The notes under the pieces were generated by a model, which saw nothing but the letters and a program-made list of their open reading frames with translations, made no database searches and had not been told where the DNA came from. A DNA stretch of 64,000 nucleotides from Methanosphaerula palustris E1-9c (GTDB lineage Archaea > Halobacteriota > Methanomicrobia > Methanomicrobiales > Methanospirillaceae): NCBI RefSeq assembly GCF_000021965.1, contig NC_011832.1, positions 434,001 to 498,000 on the forward strand, in the 5' to 3' direction. Positions 27,347 through 36,538 of the stretch are shown in pieces. Every line of letters begins with the position of its first letter. Position 1 is the stretch's first letter. A program made the position numbers and the translations under genes.

Positions 27347-28066
27347 ATGGGACATCGAATAAAGACGCAGAACCGTGGCCGAGGGGGTCCGACCTATCGC
27401 GCACCCTCACACCAGTACAAGGCAGAACTGAAGCATCTCGGTAATGACAAGGTCACCGTCCGTGGTGTCATCATCGATATCGAGCACGATCCAGCACGGC
27501 ACACCCCGATCGCACTGGTCAGGCTCGAAGGAGAAGGCAAGAAGGTTTACCTGCTGGTCACTGAAGGGCTCGGTGTCGGTGATCAGGTGGCCTGGGGCCC
27601 GGAGGCTGAGGTCAAGAACGGCAATACCCTGCCGATCAGCAAGATCCCGACCGGGTCGTACATCTGCAACATCGAAGCACGTCCCGGTGACGGCGGCAAG
27701 TTCGTCCGGGCGAGTGGTGTGCAGGCGATCATCATCGACAAAACCGTCGACCGTGTCGGCGTGAAGATGCCATCAGGCAAGATGAAGTGGTTTTCGAGCC
27801 GCTGCCTTGCTACGGTCGGTGTCGTTGCAGGTGGTGGACGTGGCGAGAAGCCGTTTGTTAAGGCGGGTAAGAAGTTCCACAAGGTAAAGTCACAGGCAAC
27901 CTACTGGCCACGGGTCAGGGGTGTAGCGATGAACGTCATCGACCATCCGTTTGGTGGTGGTGGTCATCAGCACACTGGACGTCCGAAGACGGTATCCCGT
28001 GGCACTTCGCCAGGAAGAAAGGTTGGTTCAGTTGCTGCACGCAGAACTGGAAGAAGGAAGAGGTGA
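27347..28066 (+). CDS. rpl2: Large ribosomal subunit protein L2 (uL2)
   Basis: A 239-residue uL2. It has the N-terminal MGHRIKTQNRGRGG, the SH3-like middle, and the C-terminal loop VRGVAMNVIDHPFGGGGHQHTGRPKTVSRG (about 187–216), which carries the conserved histidine close to the peptidyl-transferase centre. AAGGTGAGC precedes the ATG. S19 follows after 5 bases. Confidence 0.96.
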   Translation: MGHRIKTQNRGRGGPTYRAPSHQYKAELKHLGNDKVTVRGVIIDIEHDPARHTPIALVRLEGEGKKVYLLVTEGLGVGDQVAWGPEAEVKNGNTLPISKIPTGSYICNIEARPGDGGKFVRASGVQAIIIDKTVDRVGVKMPSGKMKWFSSRCLATVGVVAGGGRGEKPFVKAGKKFHKVKSQATYWPRVRGVAMNVIDHPFGGGGHQHTGRPKTVSRGTSPGRKVGSVAARRTGRRKR

Positions 28067-28071
28067 GCTAA

Positions 28072-28485
28072 ATGGCGAAGAAGACGCAGAAGAGGTTGCC
28101 GCGACGGCGTGAAGAGTTTACCTATCACGGCTACCGTATAGAAGAACTGCAGGCGATGGCGATGAACGATCTCCTCCCTGTGATGCCCTCACGGGCACGC
28201 AGAAAGATCGTCCGTGGTCTCTCCAGAGATGAAGAGCATCTGCTTGGTAAGGTTAGAGCAGGGGATGCACAGATCAGGACCCATCTCCGGTCCATGATCG
28301 TCCTCCCCGAGATGATTGGCAAGGAGATCGAGATCTATTCCGGTAAGGAGTTCCTGAAGGTTGAACTCCAGCCAGAGTCGGTCTTCCACTACCTTGGCGA
28401 GTTCGCTCTGACCAGAAGGCGTGTCGCACACGGAACAGCCGGTATCGGTGCAACCAGGTCGAGTAAGTTCGTACCCCTGAAGTGA
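28072..28485 (+). CDS. rps19: Small ribosomal subunit protein S19 (uS19)
   Basis: A 137-residue archaeal uS19. The basic N-terminus [21 protein letters not shown] is followed by the core [17 protein letters not shown] and [27 protein letters not shown] at the C-terminus. It carries the extra N-terminal region usual for archaea and eukaryotes. The stop overlaps the L22 start. Confidence 0.95.
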   Translation: MAKKTQKRLPRRREEFTYHGYRIEELQAMAMNDLLPVMPSRARRKIVRGLSRDEEHLLGKVRAGDAQIRTHLRSMIVLPEMIGKEIEIYSGKEFLKVELQPESVFHYLGEFALTRRRVAHGTAGIGATRSSKFVPLK

Positions 28486-28955
28486 TGAAGATGGCAGCAC
28501 GAATAGCATATTCAAAGGCGGTCGAGGGGGAGAATGTTGCCAAAGCAAAGGCAAATGAGCTCCCCTGCTCACCAAAACATGCGATCGAGATCGCTAAGTT
28601 CATCAGGCACAAGAAGGTGGATGAGGCGATCGCATATCTGAACCAGGTCGTCGCATTAAAGAAGGCCATCCCGTTCAAGACGTTCAACAGGGACGTGGCG
28701 CACAAGCGCGGACTGGACAAGTGGGATGCCGGTCGGTTCCCGGTCAAGGCCTCCAAGGGTTACCTGAAGATGCTGGAATCGGTCAGAAAGAACGCCGAGT
28801 ACAGTGGCCTCGACGGTGAGAAACTCGAGATCATTCATGTGACCGCAAATCGTGGCCGTGGACAGAACGCGTTCTTCCCCCGTGCGATGGGTCGGGCAAC
28901 TCCGAAGAGAAGAGAGACTGTGAACCTTGAGATCATTGTAAGAGAGGTGGAGTGA
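28482..28955 (+). CDS. rpl22: Large ribosomal subunit protein L22 (uL22)
   Basis: A 157-residue uL22. The body has [39 protein letters not shown], and the tunnel hairpin includes [22 protein letters not shown] (about 119–140). Translation may start at ATG 28482, overlapping the S19 stop, or at ATG 28491. Confidence 0.95.
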   Translation: MMKMAARIAYSKAVEGENVAKAKANELPCSPKHAIEIAKFIRHKKVDEAIAYLNQVVALKKAIPFKTFNRDVAHKRGLDKWDAGRFPVKASKGYLKMLESVRKNAEYSGLDGEKLEIIHVTANRGRGQNAFFPRAMGRATPKRRETVNLEIIVREVE

Positions 28956-29660
28956 ATGGCAGTCGAGAGAAAGTTCGTCGCCGAAGGCGTCCGTAAGGTC
29001 CGTGTCGAGCGGTTTCTGCTCCGGGATCTGAAGAGGGCAGGATACGGCGGCATGGACATCGCCCGCACCCCCCTCGGTACGCAGGTTACGATCTATGCAG
29101 AGAAGCCCGGTATTGTGATCGGGAAGGGTGGAAAGGTTGTCAGGCAGCTGACTCAGGACCTTGCGACCACCTATGGAATCGAGTCCCCGCAGATCGAGGT
29201 TCAGCAGGTGCAGAACCCCAACTACAACGCCCAGATTATGGCAGAGCGACTGGCCAATGCGCTCGAGCGCGGCTGGTACTTCAGAAAGGCAGGATCCAAC
29301 GTGGTCCGCCGTGTGATGGAGTCCGGTGCACTCGGGTGTGAGGTCGTCCTTTCCGGTAAATTGACTGGTGCTCGGGCACGGGTCCAGAAGTTCACCGAGG
29401 GCTACATCAAGCACTCTGGCGAACCGAGCATCACGATCGTTGAGAAGGGATATGCAATCGCAATCAAGAAACTTGGCACCATTGGTGTGCAGGTCAAGAT
29501 CATCCCGCCGGATGCCAAGCTCCCTGACCAGTTCGAGATCCTCGATGTTAAGAAGCCCGAGATCCCTGCAGAGCAGGAAGAGATCGCGGTGGTTGATATC
29601 GGTGAGGAGATCGATGCAGAACTTGCGAACACCCCGGACGAGTATGGCGAGGTGCAGTGA
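28956..29660 (+). CDS. rps3: Small ribosomal subunit protein S3 (uS3)
   Basis: A 234-residue uS3. The N-terminal KH domain has its GxxG loop in KPGIVIGKGGKVVRQLTQDL (about 49–68). The C-terminal domain has SGKLTGARARVQKFTEGYIKHSG. The last 30 residues are acidic (EEIAVVDIGEEIDAELANTPDEYGEVQ), as in other archaea. Confidence 0.96.
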   Translation: MAVERKFVAEGVRKVRVERFLLRDLKRAGYGGMDIARTPLGTQVTIYAEKPGIVIGKGGKVVRQLTQDLATTYGIESPQIEVQQVQNPNYNAQIMAERLANALERGWYFRKAGSNVVRRVMESGALGCEVVLSGKLTGARARVQKFTEGYIKHSGEPSITIVEKGYAIAIKKLGTIGVQVKIIPPDAKLPDQFEILDVKKPEIPAEQEEIAVVDIGEEIDAELANTPDEYGEVQ

Positions 29661-29864
29661 ATGGCAATCTTTCGCGCTCGTGAAGTGGCCCAACTCACCG
29701 ATGTCGAACTGACCGAACAGATGAGCAAACTACAACTCGAGTTGATCAAGCACAATGGCAAGGTCAGCGCAGGTGGTGCAACAGAGAACCCCGGCCATAT
29801 TCGGGAACTGAAACGCACGATCGCTCGTCTTATGACCGAACAGAACCACAGGAGAACTGCGTGA
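29661..29864 (+). CDS. rpl29: Large ribosomal subunit protein L29 (uL29)
   Basis: A 67-residue helical uL29 (MAIFRAREVAQLTDVELTEQ... IRELKRTIARLMTEQNHRR), next to L23 at the tunnel exit. It abuts rps3 with no gap and overlaps the GTG start of rnp1. Confidence 0.94.
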   Translation: MAIFRAREVAQLTDVELTEQMSKLQLELIKHNGKVSAGGATENPGHIRELKRTIARLMTEQNHRRTA

Positions 29865-30136
29865 TTACACCCCGGAACGTGGTCAGTCATGAATTGACTG
29901 GTTTACCCGTTCTGGTGGTCGATGCATACAATCCCCTCCAAACAAATATTTGCGGCCAGATCATCGATGAGACCAGGAATCTGCTCGCCATCCTCACAAG
30001 GGGTGGGGTGAAGCGGGTGCAGAAGGTCGGCACGGTCTTCCGGTTTACGCTCCCTGATGGGGTGCGCGTGGATGTGGAGGGGAAGGTTCTGGCGGTACAG
30101 CCTGAAAGAAGGATCAATATCCGGTTGAAGAAGTAG
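29861..30136 (+). CDS. rnp1: RNase P protein component 1 (Rpp29/Pop4 homolog)
   Basis: A 91-residue archaeal Rnp1 starting at GTG 29861. It binds RNase P RNA to help tRNA 5' processing. [34 protein letters not shown] is the Sm-like barrel core, followed by [21 protein letters not shown]. Its place between L29 and S17 is the conserved archaeal order. Confidence 0.93.
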
Positions 30137-30147
30137 AGGATACAAAA

Positions 30148-30474
30148 ATGGCGAGAAATATTGGATTAAACGTCCAGCCTCCTGTAGAGGAGTGCCAGGA
30201 TGTAAATTGTCCGTTTCATGGCAATTTGTCGGTGCGCGGCCAGGTGATCACCGGCAAAGTCGTGAGCGACCGCATGCTTGGCACGATCGTAGTGGGAAGA
30301 GATTACCTCCACTACGTACGAAAGTACAAGCGTTATGAGAAGCGGAGCTCAAAACTGCATGCGCACAACCCTCCCTGCCTTCAGGTGAAGGTCGGGGACA
30401 TTGTGAAGATTGCAGAGTGCCGTCCGATCAGCAAGAGCACCACCTTCGTTGTTGTTGAGGTGCAGAAGCCATGA
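30148..30474 (+). CDS. rps17: Small ribosomal subunit protein S17 (uS17)
   Basis: A 108-residue uS17. The archaeal N-terminal extension [25 protein letters not shown] precedes the OB-fold with [38 protein letters not shown]. It overlaps rpl14 by 4 bases. Confidence 0.95.
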
Positions 30475-30869
30475 AGGCCAAACAATCGCGGACACCGCGG
30501 TCACTCGGCACAGGAACCAGAATGGCCTGTGTCGACAATACCGGTGCCCGCCTTGTTCAGGTCGTCTCTGTGGACCGCTATCATGGGGTTCGCAGGCGGC
30601 AGCCCAAGATGGGACTGGGCGACCTCGCCACGGTCTCTGTCAAGAAGGGCACTCCCGATATGAGGAGAAAGCTTGAGAAGGCCGTTGTGATCAGGCAGAA
30701 GAAGGAGATCAGAAGGCCGAACGGGCTTCGCATCTCCTTTGAGGACAACGCGATGGTGATCGTGAACGAGAAGAACGAGCCCAAGGGAACTGAGATCAAG
30801 GGCCCGGTGGCCCGTGAAGTCGCAGAGCGGTTCCCCAAACTCGGATCGATGGCGACGATCATTATCTAA
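30471..30869 (+). CDS. rpl14: Large ribosomal subunit protein L14 (uL14)
   Basis: A 132-residue uL14 with [20 protein letters not shown] at the N-terminus and the C-terminal [17 protein letters not shown]. It contacts the small subunit and the factor-binding side. It overlaps rps17 by 4 bases. Confidence 0.95.
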
Positions 30870-30880
30870 AGGTGGTAGTG

Positions 30881-31249
30881 ATGGTACGGATTGCAAGTAA
30901 ACAGCCAAGAAAGCAGCGGAAGGCACGCTATGATGCCACCCAGCATCAGCGCAGCGCGATGCTCGGTGCACCGCTCGCTCCTGCACTGCGGGAGAAGTAC
31001 GATGGCAAGAGAACCCTCCGCGTGGTCACCGGTGATACCGTCAAGGTGCTCCGTGGCGACTTTATTGGAGAAGAGGGTGTGGTCGATGGTGTGGACACCA
31101 GGACCAGTAAGATCATTGTGCACGGGGTTTCGGTCACCAAAGCAGACGGGACAGAAGTGCCACGAAAGGTGGACCCGTCCAATGTGCAGATCATAAAACT
31201 GAACCTGAAGGATCCGCGCAGAGCCGCGAAACTCGGGGAGGTAGCATAA
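30881..31249 (+). CDS. rpl24: Large ribosomal subunit protein L24 (uL24)
   Basis: A 122-residue uL24 with a KOW motif (KRTLRVVTGDTVKVLRGDFIGEEGVVDGVD). I start it at ATG 30881, because GGTGG lies about 6 bases upstream; the frame is open three codons earlier at GTG 30872. The stop TAA shares one base with the S4e ATG. Confidence 0.94.
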   Translation: MVRIASKQPRKQRKARYDATQHQRSAMLGAPLAPALREKYDGKRTLRVVTGDTVKVLRGDFIGEEGVVDGVDTRTSKIIVHGVSVTKADGTEVPRKVDPSNVQIIKLNLKDPRRAAKLGEVA

Positions 31250-31974
31250 TGTCTGAACATCTGAAGAGACTTGTCGCACCCCGTGCGTGGCATATCGCAA
31301 AGAAGACGAATACATTCATCTCAAAGACCGCTCCCGGTCCCCACAATGGGCAGGCACTCCCGATTGGAGTCTGGCTTCGTGACACCATGGGATTTGCCCA
31401 GACCTTAAAAGAGGTCAAGCAGATCTTAAACGAGCGCTCTGTCATTGTCAATGGCAGGCCATGCAGGGATCCAAAGATGGGGATCGGTATCTTCGATATC
31501 ATTGCGATCCCAAAGATGGGAAAATATTACCGGATTCTGCTCGCCAAGAACGGCAGACTGGTCGCAATTTCGATCGAGGCAGAGGACGCGAAGAGCCGGC
31601 TCTGCAAGGTTCAGGACAAGACGATTGTCTCTGGTGGAAAAACTCAGGTGAACCTGACCTACGGTGCCAATGTACTGACAGAAGAGGCATGTTCACCGAA
31701 GGACTCACTGGTTCTTTCACTTGAGCCGGAACAGCGGTTTACAGTCCTCGACCACTTCCCCTACAAGGAGGGAAATATGGCGATGGTGATCGGTGGTCGG
31801 CACTCCGGTAAGATCGGGAAGATTCAGACGATCACGACAGTGATGGGGTCAACCCCGAACACGGTCATTCTCGAAGAGGTTGGGACTGGAACCCAGTTCG
31901 ATACGATCGACTCGTATATCTATATGGTTGGACGTGAGACGCCGGTGATCGCTGAATGGGGGATTGAAGAGTGA
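31249..31974 (+). CDS. rps4e: Small ribosomal subunit protein S4e (eS4)
   Basis: A 241-residue eS4, absent from bacteria. It begins [24 protein letters not shown]. An S4-like RNA-binding segment ([31 protein letters not shown]) is followed by a KOW region ([18 protein letters not shown]). Its presence between L24 and L5 confirms an archaeal operon. Confidence 0.96.
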   Translation: MSEHLKRLVAPRAWHIAKKTNTFISKTAPGPHNGQALPIGVWLRDTMGFAQTLKEVKQILNERSVIVNGRPCRDPKMGIGIFDIIAIPKMGKYYRILLAKNGRLVAISIEAEDAKSRLCKVQDKTIVSGGKTQVNLTYGANVLTEEACSPKDSLVLSLEPEQRFTVLDHFPYKEGNMAMVIGGRHSGKIGKIQTITTVMGSTPNTVILEEVGTGTQFDTIDSYIYMVGRETPVIAEWGIEE

Positions 31975-32489
31975 CCCCTCAGCAGAACCCGATGACACTT
32001 CCGGCCATCAACAAACTGGTCGTCCATATGGGCGTCGGTGAGAGTGGTGAACGGCTGGTCAAGGGTGAGGAGATCATGCGCGCTATCACCGGTCAGAATC
32101 CGGTCAGAACGATCGCAAAGAAGACTCAGCCTGCATTCAATGTCAGGAAAGGCGCTCCAATAGGCTGCAAGGTGACCCTCAGGGGCGATGCGGCCAGGAC
32201 CTTCCTTGAGACCTCGCTCTCGATCCTGGAAAAAACCATCGATGCAAGCCAGTTCGACAAGAACGGGAACTTCTCGTTTGGTATCGAAGAGCATACCGAT
32301 TATCCGGGGATGTCGTATGACCCGAAGATCGGTATCTATGGTATGGATATCAACGTGGTCCTTGAGCGCCCGGGAATCAGAATTGCCCGCAGGCATATCG
32401 AGCAGAAGAAGCTGCCCAACAAGCAGCGCGTCACCAAGGACGATGCGATTGCATTTGTCCGTGAGCAGTTATCCGTGGAGGTGCAGTGA
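31971..32489 (+). CDS. rpl5: Large ribosomal subunit protein L5 (uL5)
   Basis: A 172-residue uL5 starting at GTG 31971. It binds 5S rRNA and the P-site tRNA. Visible blocks are [35 protein letters not shown] and [34 protein letters not shown]. It overlaps both neighbours (S4e by 4 bases, S14 by 1). Confidence 0.95.
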   Translation: MTPQQNPMTLPAINKLVVHMGVGESGERLVKGEEIMRAITGQNPVRTIAKKTQPAFNVRKGAPIGCKVTLRGDAARTFLETSLSILEKTIDASQFDKNGNFSFGIEEHTDYPGMSYDPKIGIYGMDINVVLERPGIRIARRHIEQKKLPNKQRVTKDDAIAFVREQLSVEVQ

Positions 32490-32644
32490 TGGCAGGAGAA
32501 CAGAAGAAGGTGTATGGCCGCGGTGCAAACGAGTGCAAGTTATGCGGACGGAAACAGGGGCTTGTGCGCAGGTACCATATCATGTTCTGCAGACAGTGCT
32601 TCCGCGAATGGGCTCAGAAGATGGGTTTCAAGAAGATGAATTGA
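32489..32644 (+). CDS. rps14: Small ribosomal subunit protein S14, zinc-binding (uS14)
   Basis: A short gene of 51 codons plus stop ([20 protein letters not shown]...). Two CxxC pairs, C16/C19 and C34/C37, form the zinc site of the C+ type uS14. The C-terminus [11 protein letters not shown] is typical. The ATG overlaps the L5 stop (TGATG), and rps8 starts 12 bases downstream after GAGGTGAA. Confidence 0.95.
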   Translation: MAGEQKKVYGRGANECKLCGRKQGLVRRYHIMFCRQCFREWAQKMGFKKMN

Positions 32645-32656
32645 GGTGAACGCAGA

Positions 32657-33049
32657 ATGTCAAGACAGAATACAATCGCTGATGCGATGAGCGCCCTGAA
32701 GAACGCAGGGGACTGCGGTAAGCCTGAATGCATTCTTGAGCCCTCGAGCAAGCTGCTCGGTGCAATGCTCCGGATTATGCAGGACGCAGGATATATCGGA
32801 TCGTTCGATATGATCGATGATGGAAGGGGTGGCCAGTTCCGTGTTCACCTCTCCGGCAGGATCAACAAGTGCGGTGCAATCACCCCACGGTACTCGGTCG
32901 GGCTCGATGAGCTCGAATACTGGGAGACCCGGTACCTGCCTGGAAAGAACTTTGGACTGCTGATCCTTTCGACCTCCAGGGGTGTGCTGACCCATAACCA
33001 GGCACGCCAGAACGGGATCGGTGGCGAACTTCTCGGGTTTGTCTATTGA
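32657..33049 (+). CDS. rps8: Small ribosomal subunit protein S8 (uS8)
   Basis: A 130-residue uS8 with [18 protein letters not shown] at the N-terminus and the C-terminal [33 protein letters not shown] containing the rRNA-contact STSRG motif. A clear ribosome-binding sequence (GAGGTGA) precedes it. Confidence 0.96.
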   Translation: MSRQNTIADAMSALKNAGDCGKPECILEPSSKLLGAMLRIMQDAGYIGSFDMIDDGRGGQFRVHLSGRINKCGAITPRYSVGLDELEYWETRYLPGKNFGLLILSTSRGVLTHNQARQNGIGGELLGFVY

Positions 33050-33060
33050 GGTGAAATGAA

Positions 33061-33591
33061 ATGACAATGGAGAAGACCGTTACCATCCCAGAAGGAGTCC
33101 AGGTGCAGATGGAGGGAACCCTCCTGACGATCACTGGACCCAAGGGGACACTGCAGCGCGACGTCAGGTATCCACAGGTCTCTGTCACCGTTGACGCAGA
33201 CACAGAAACAATCGTGGTCAGGACCGATGCAAGCAGAAAGCAGATCGTCGCAATGGTTGGGACGCTTGCTGCTCATATCCGAAATATGTGCAAAGGGGTG
33301 ACTGAAGGGTTTGAATACAGTATGAAGGTCGTATTCGCCCATTTCCCGATCCAGTTGAAGTTGCAGGGCAATATGCTTGTGATCGAAAACTTCCTCGGCG
33401 AAAAGCAGTCGCGAAAAGCACGTATTGAAGAAGGTGTCACTGCCAAGGTCAGCAATGATGAGATCATCCTGACCGGGATCAACAAGGAGTCGGTAGGGAA
33501 TTCAGCTGCACATATTGAGCACGCGACCAAGATCAGAAATAGAGATCCCCGTGTGTTCCAGGATGGCATCTATATTGTGGGGAAGGCGTGA
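33061..33591 (+). CDS. rpl6: Large ribosomal subunit protein L6 (uL6)
   Basis: A 176-residue uL6 with two tandem domains (VTIPEGVQVQMEGTLLTITGPKG and EEGVTAKVSNDEIILTGINKESVGNSAAHIEHATKIRNRDPRVFQDGIYIVGK). It lies near the sarcin–ricin loop. GAGGTGAAATG precedes the start. Confidence 0.96.
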   Translation: MTMEKTVTIPEGVQVQMEGTLLTITGPKGTLQRDVRYPQVSVTVDADTETIVVRTDASRKQIVAMVGTLAAHIRNMCKGVTEGFEYSMKVVFAHFPIQLKLQGNMLVIENFLGEKQSRKARIEEGVTAKVSNDEIILTGINKESVGNSAAHIEHATKIRNRDPRVFQDGIYIVGKA

Positions 33592-34016
33592 GCAGAATGC
33601 AGGTTGAAACAAAGAGACTGATCCGTGTCAGGAGTGAGCGACGTGCACGCTTCAAGAGAGACGGATACGGTACAAAGAAGCAGCTGAGTGCCAGCTGGAG
33701 AAGGCCACGTGGTCTGCAGAGTAAACAGCGGGCACAGAAGAAGGCTAAGGGTGTCCACCCAATGGCAGGCTATGGAAGCCCGGTGGCCATTCGCGGCCTT
33801 CACCCAAGCGGATATCAGGACATTCTGGTCTTTACACCGAATGAACTGACAGGACTTGACCCGGAGACCCAGGCTGTCCGGATTGGTCGCACCGTCGGAA
33901 ACAAGAAGCGTGAAGTGATTCAGAACCTGGCACGTGAAGCTGGTCTGAAGATCTTAAACCCCAAGGATGCTTCCCTGGTCGTCAAGGGCAAGCCAGAGGT
34001 GAAGGAAGATGAGTGA
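33588..34016 (+). CDS. rpl32e: Large ribosomal subunit protein L32e (eL32)
   Basis: A 142-residue eL32. The frame starts at GTG 33588, overlapping the L6 stop, with an ATG three codons later (33597) as the alternative. GTKKQLSASWRRPRGLQSKQR and GYGSPVAIRGLHPSGYQDI are the rRNA-binding blocks. It overlaps L19e by 8 bases. Confidence 0.94.
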   Translation: MSRMQVETKRLIRVRSERRARFKRDGYGTKKQLSASWRRPRGLQSKQRAQKKAKGVHPMAGYGSPVAIRGLHPSGYQDILVFTPNELTGLDPETQAVRIGRTVGNKKREVIQNLAREAGLKILNPKDASLVVKGKPEVKEDE

Positions 34017-34461
34017 TCTCTCCAACCAGCGCAGAATTGCAGCAGCAGTTCTGAAGTGTGGACTTCACCGGGTCTGGTTTGATCCAGAGCAGTTAACTGA
34101 GATCGCGAATGCAATCTCACGCGAAGATATGCGCAAACTGGTCGAGGAAGGGGCAGTCAAGGCACACGCGATCAAAGGGGTCAGCAGGGGACGGGCACGA
34201 GCAAAAGCAGAGAAGCGCTCGTACGGTCACTGCAAGGGTTATGGACGGAGGAGAGGTGCCAAGGGTGCCCGTATGCCGTCCAAGAGAGCCTGGATCCAGA
34301 AGATCAGAGCGATCCGAAAGGCGCTCGTCGACCTCCGTGAAGTCGGAGTCGTGGACCGTCACCTCTACCGTATACTCTACCGTAAGTCGGCAGGTGGACA
34401 GTTCAGAAACGTTGCACATATGAAAGCACAGATGGAGATCCTCGCAGGGAGGATGAAGTAA
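34009..34461 (+). CDS. rpl19e: Large ribosomal subunit protein L19e (eL19)
   Basis: A 150-residue eL19, mostly helical and basic. [22 protein letters not shown] opens it. [34 protein letters not shown] (about 62–94) is the rRNA-penetrating arm, and the C-terminus is [22 protein letters not shown]. Confidence 0.95.
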   Translation: MSDLSNQRRIAAAVLKCGLHRVWFDPEQLTEIANAISREDMRKLVEEGAVKAHAIKGVSRGRARAKAEKRSYGHCKGYGRRRGAKGARMPSKRAWIQKIRAIRKALVDLREVGVVDRHLYRILYRKSAGGQFRNVAHMKAQMEILAGRMK

Positions 34462-34462
34462 T

Positions 34463-34990
34463 ATGGCAGTCGGACCCAGGTATTTTGTTCCTTTTAGAAG
34501 GAGAAGAGAGGGCAAGACCGATTACTATAAGAGAGGCAAACTGATTGTCGCCGAGCAGCCGCGTATGGTTGTGCGAAAGACCAACCGGCATATCATTGTG
34601 CAGATGATCGTTGCAGAGATGGAGGGCGACAAGACCCTGGTCACTGCAAACTCAGCTGAACTGCTGGATTATGGGTACAAGGGCTCAACTTCCAACACAC
34701 CAGCTGCTTACCTGACTGGTATGTTGTTCGCGGTCAAGGCGCTGAATGCAGATCATCCTGCTGCGATCCTCGATATCGGGCTGAACCGTGCGACCTATGG
34801 AGCAAAGGTCTTCGCTGCACTGAAAGGTGCAGTGGAAGCAGGCCTCGATGTTCCGCACGGTGAAGAGATCCTCCCGGCTGACGAACGTGTCAAGGGCGAG
34901 CATATCGCTGCATATGCTCCTGACCGTGCAGGAGACCTTGTTGAGAATGTTGAATCGGCCGCTCAGACCATCATGAAGGAGCTGGCATAA
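34463..34990 (+). CDS. rpl18: Large ribosomal subunit protein L18 (uL18)
   Basis: A 175-residue archaeal uL18, longer than bacterial L18. It binds 5S rRNA. It starts [28 protein letters not shown] and includes [21 protein letters not shown] and the end [22 protein letters not shown]. Confidence 0.95.
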   Translation: MAVGPRYFVPFRRRREGKTDYYKRGKLIVAEQPRMVVRKTNRHIIVQMIVAEMEGDKTLVTANSAELLDYGYKGSTSNTPAAYLTGMLFAVKALNADHPAAILDIGLNRATYGAKVFAALKGAVEAGLDVPHGEEILPADERVKGEHIAAYAPDRAGDLVENVESAAQTIMKELA

Positions 34991-34991
34991 T

Positions 34992-35615
34992 ATGGCATAT
35001 GAAGAACATCACCAAGAATGGGTTCCACTCACTGGTCTGGGAAGGCAGGTTATATCAGGTGAATTGACCAGCATCGACCAGATCTTCGACTCGGGAAAAC
35101 CGATCAAGGAACCTCAGATCGTGGACGCATTCCTGCCGGACCTCGTTGATGAGGTTCTGGATATCGAGATGGTCCAGCGGATGACTGACTCTGGTCGCAG
35201 AGTCAAGTTCAGAGCTGTCGTCGTGGTCGGAAACCGCGATGGATATATTGGATTCGGACAGGGCAAGGATGTCCAGGTCGGAAACGCGATCAAGAAAGCG
35301 ATCGACAATGCCAAGGTCAACATCATCAAGGTGCGCAGAGGATGCGGTTCATGGGAATGTGGCTGCGAACTGAAGCACTCGATCCCCATGCAAGTGCAGG
35401 GGAAGGCCGGCAGTGTCAAGGTCACCTTAAAGCCAGCCCCTCAGGGGATTGGACTTGTCACCGGTGACATCAGCAAGAAGGTGCTCGAACTTGCAGGGAT
35501 CAAGGATGTCTGGACGTTCAGCAATGGTCAAACCAGAACCACGATCAACTTTGCGAAGGCAACCTTCAATGCACTCCAGCAGACGAATATGATCAGAACC
35601 GGAGGATCTGAGTAA
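34992..35615 (+). CDS. rps5: Small ribosomal subunit protein S5 (uS5)
   Basis: A 207-residue uS5. The double-stranded RNA-binding part has [36 protein letters not shown] (about 69–104). The C-terminal GHMP-like fold has [35 protein letters not shown]. The stop overlaps the L30 ATG. Confidence 0.96.
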   Translation: MAYEEHHQEWVPLTGLGRQVISGELTSIDQIFDSGKPIKEPQIVDAFLPDLVDEVLDIEMVQRMTDSGRRVKFRAVVVVGNRDGYIGFGQGKDVQVGNAIKKAIDNAKVNIIKVRRGCGSWECGCELKHSIPMQVQGKAGSVKVTLKPAPQGIGLVTGDISKKVLELAGIKDVWTFSNGQTRTTINFAKATFNALQQTNMIRTGGSE

Positions 35616-36076
35616 TGTATGCGGTTGTACAGGTGCGCGGTGTTGTGAACACCCGCCGTGACATCAAGGATACGCTGAAGATGCTTCGTCTCCATCATAT
35701 CAATCACTGTGTCTTCCTCCCTGATACCCCTGAAATTCTCGGGATGATCAGGAAGGTCAAGGACTATGTCGCCTATGGCGAGGTGGATGAGGCCACCCTT
35801 GAGACGCTGATGCGGACACGCGGACGGCTTGAAGGGAACGATGCACTCACTGACGAGTACCTGAAGGAGAACTCAGAACTCAACGGAATTGCAGACCTTG
35901 CAAAGGCGATGATCGAAGGTACGGTACGCATCAGGGATGTCCCTGGATTGAAGCCGGTCCTTCGTCTCCACCCGCCGAGAAAGGGCTACAAATCGCTGAA
36001 GAGGACATATCCACAGGGAGGAGCGCTTGGTTATTATGGCCAGGAGATCAATGCTCTTCTCTATAAGATGAGGTGA
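35615..36076 (+). CDS. rpl30: Large ribosomal subunit protein L30 (uL30)
   Basis: A 153-residue archaeal uL30, longer than the bacterial form. [36 protein letters not shown] is the core beta-alpha-beta fold. The archaeal C-terminal extension ends [24 protein letters not shown]. Confidence 0.95.
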   Translation: MYAVVQVRGVVNTRRDIKDTLKMLRLHHINHCVFLPDTPEILGMIRKVKDYVAYGEVDEATLETLMRTRGRLEGNDALTDEYLKENSELNGIADLAKAMIEGTVRIRDVPGLKPVLRLHPPRKGYKSLKRTYPQGGALGYYGQEINALLYKMR

Positions 36077-36082
36077 GACCAG

Positions 36083-36511
36083 ATGCCAGTAAATAAACGA
36101 TCAAAATACCGTGGATCGAGGACCTGTGGTGGTGGAACCCATAAGAACCGGAGAGGTGCAGGTAACCGCGGAGGGCGTGGCCGTGCAGGTCTTAACGCTC
36201 ATCGCTTTGCCAAGTTCTACCTGGAAGATGGTGGTCCCGTCTATGGTAAGAATGGATTCAACCACAGTCCCCGTGTCCCGGTCAGAGCACTGGACATCGG
36301 AACGATCAATCAGATGGTCGACGAACTGATTGCCAACTCTGTTGCCACAAAGGATGGCGACACGATCACCCTTGACACCGCACTGATCGATGTCGATAAG
36401 GTGCTCGGTAGTGGTAGAGTGACAGCCAGGTTTAACATCACTGCCAAGGCTTTTTCAGAACAGGCAAAGGCAAAGATTGAAGCGATGGGTGGTCAGGCAC
36501 TGATTGTCTGA
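36083..36511 (+). CDS. rpl15: Large ribosomal subunit protein L15 (uL15)
   Basis: A 142-residue uL15. A glycine/arginine-rich N-terminus (KYRGSRTCGGGTHKNRRGAGNRGGRGRAG) threads rRNA. The C-terminal domain ends FSEQAKAKIEAMGGQALIV. A T-run (36521–36527) lies in the 27-base gap before secY and could modulate read-through. Confidence 0.95.
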   Translation: MPVNKRSKYRGSRTCGGGTHKNRRGAGNRGGRGRAGLNAHRFAKFYLEDGGPVYGKNGFNHSPRVPVRALDIGTINQMVDELIANSVATKDGDTITLDTALIDVDKVLGSGRVTARFNITAKAFSEQAKAKIEAMGGQALIV

Positions 36512-36538
36512 TCCCCTTCATTTTTTTAGGGTGAAAGA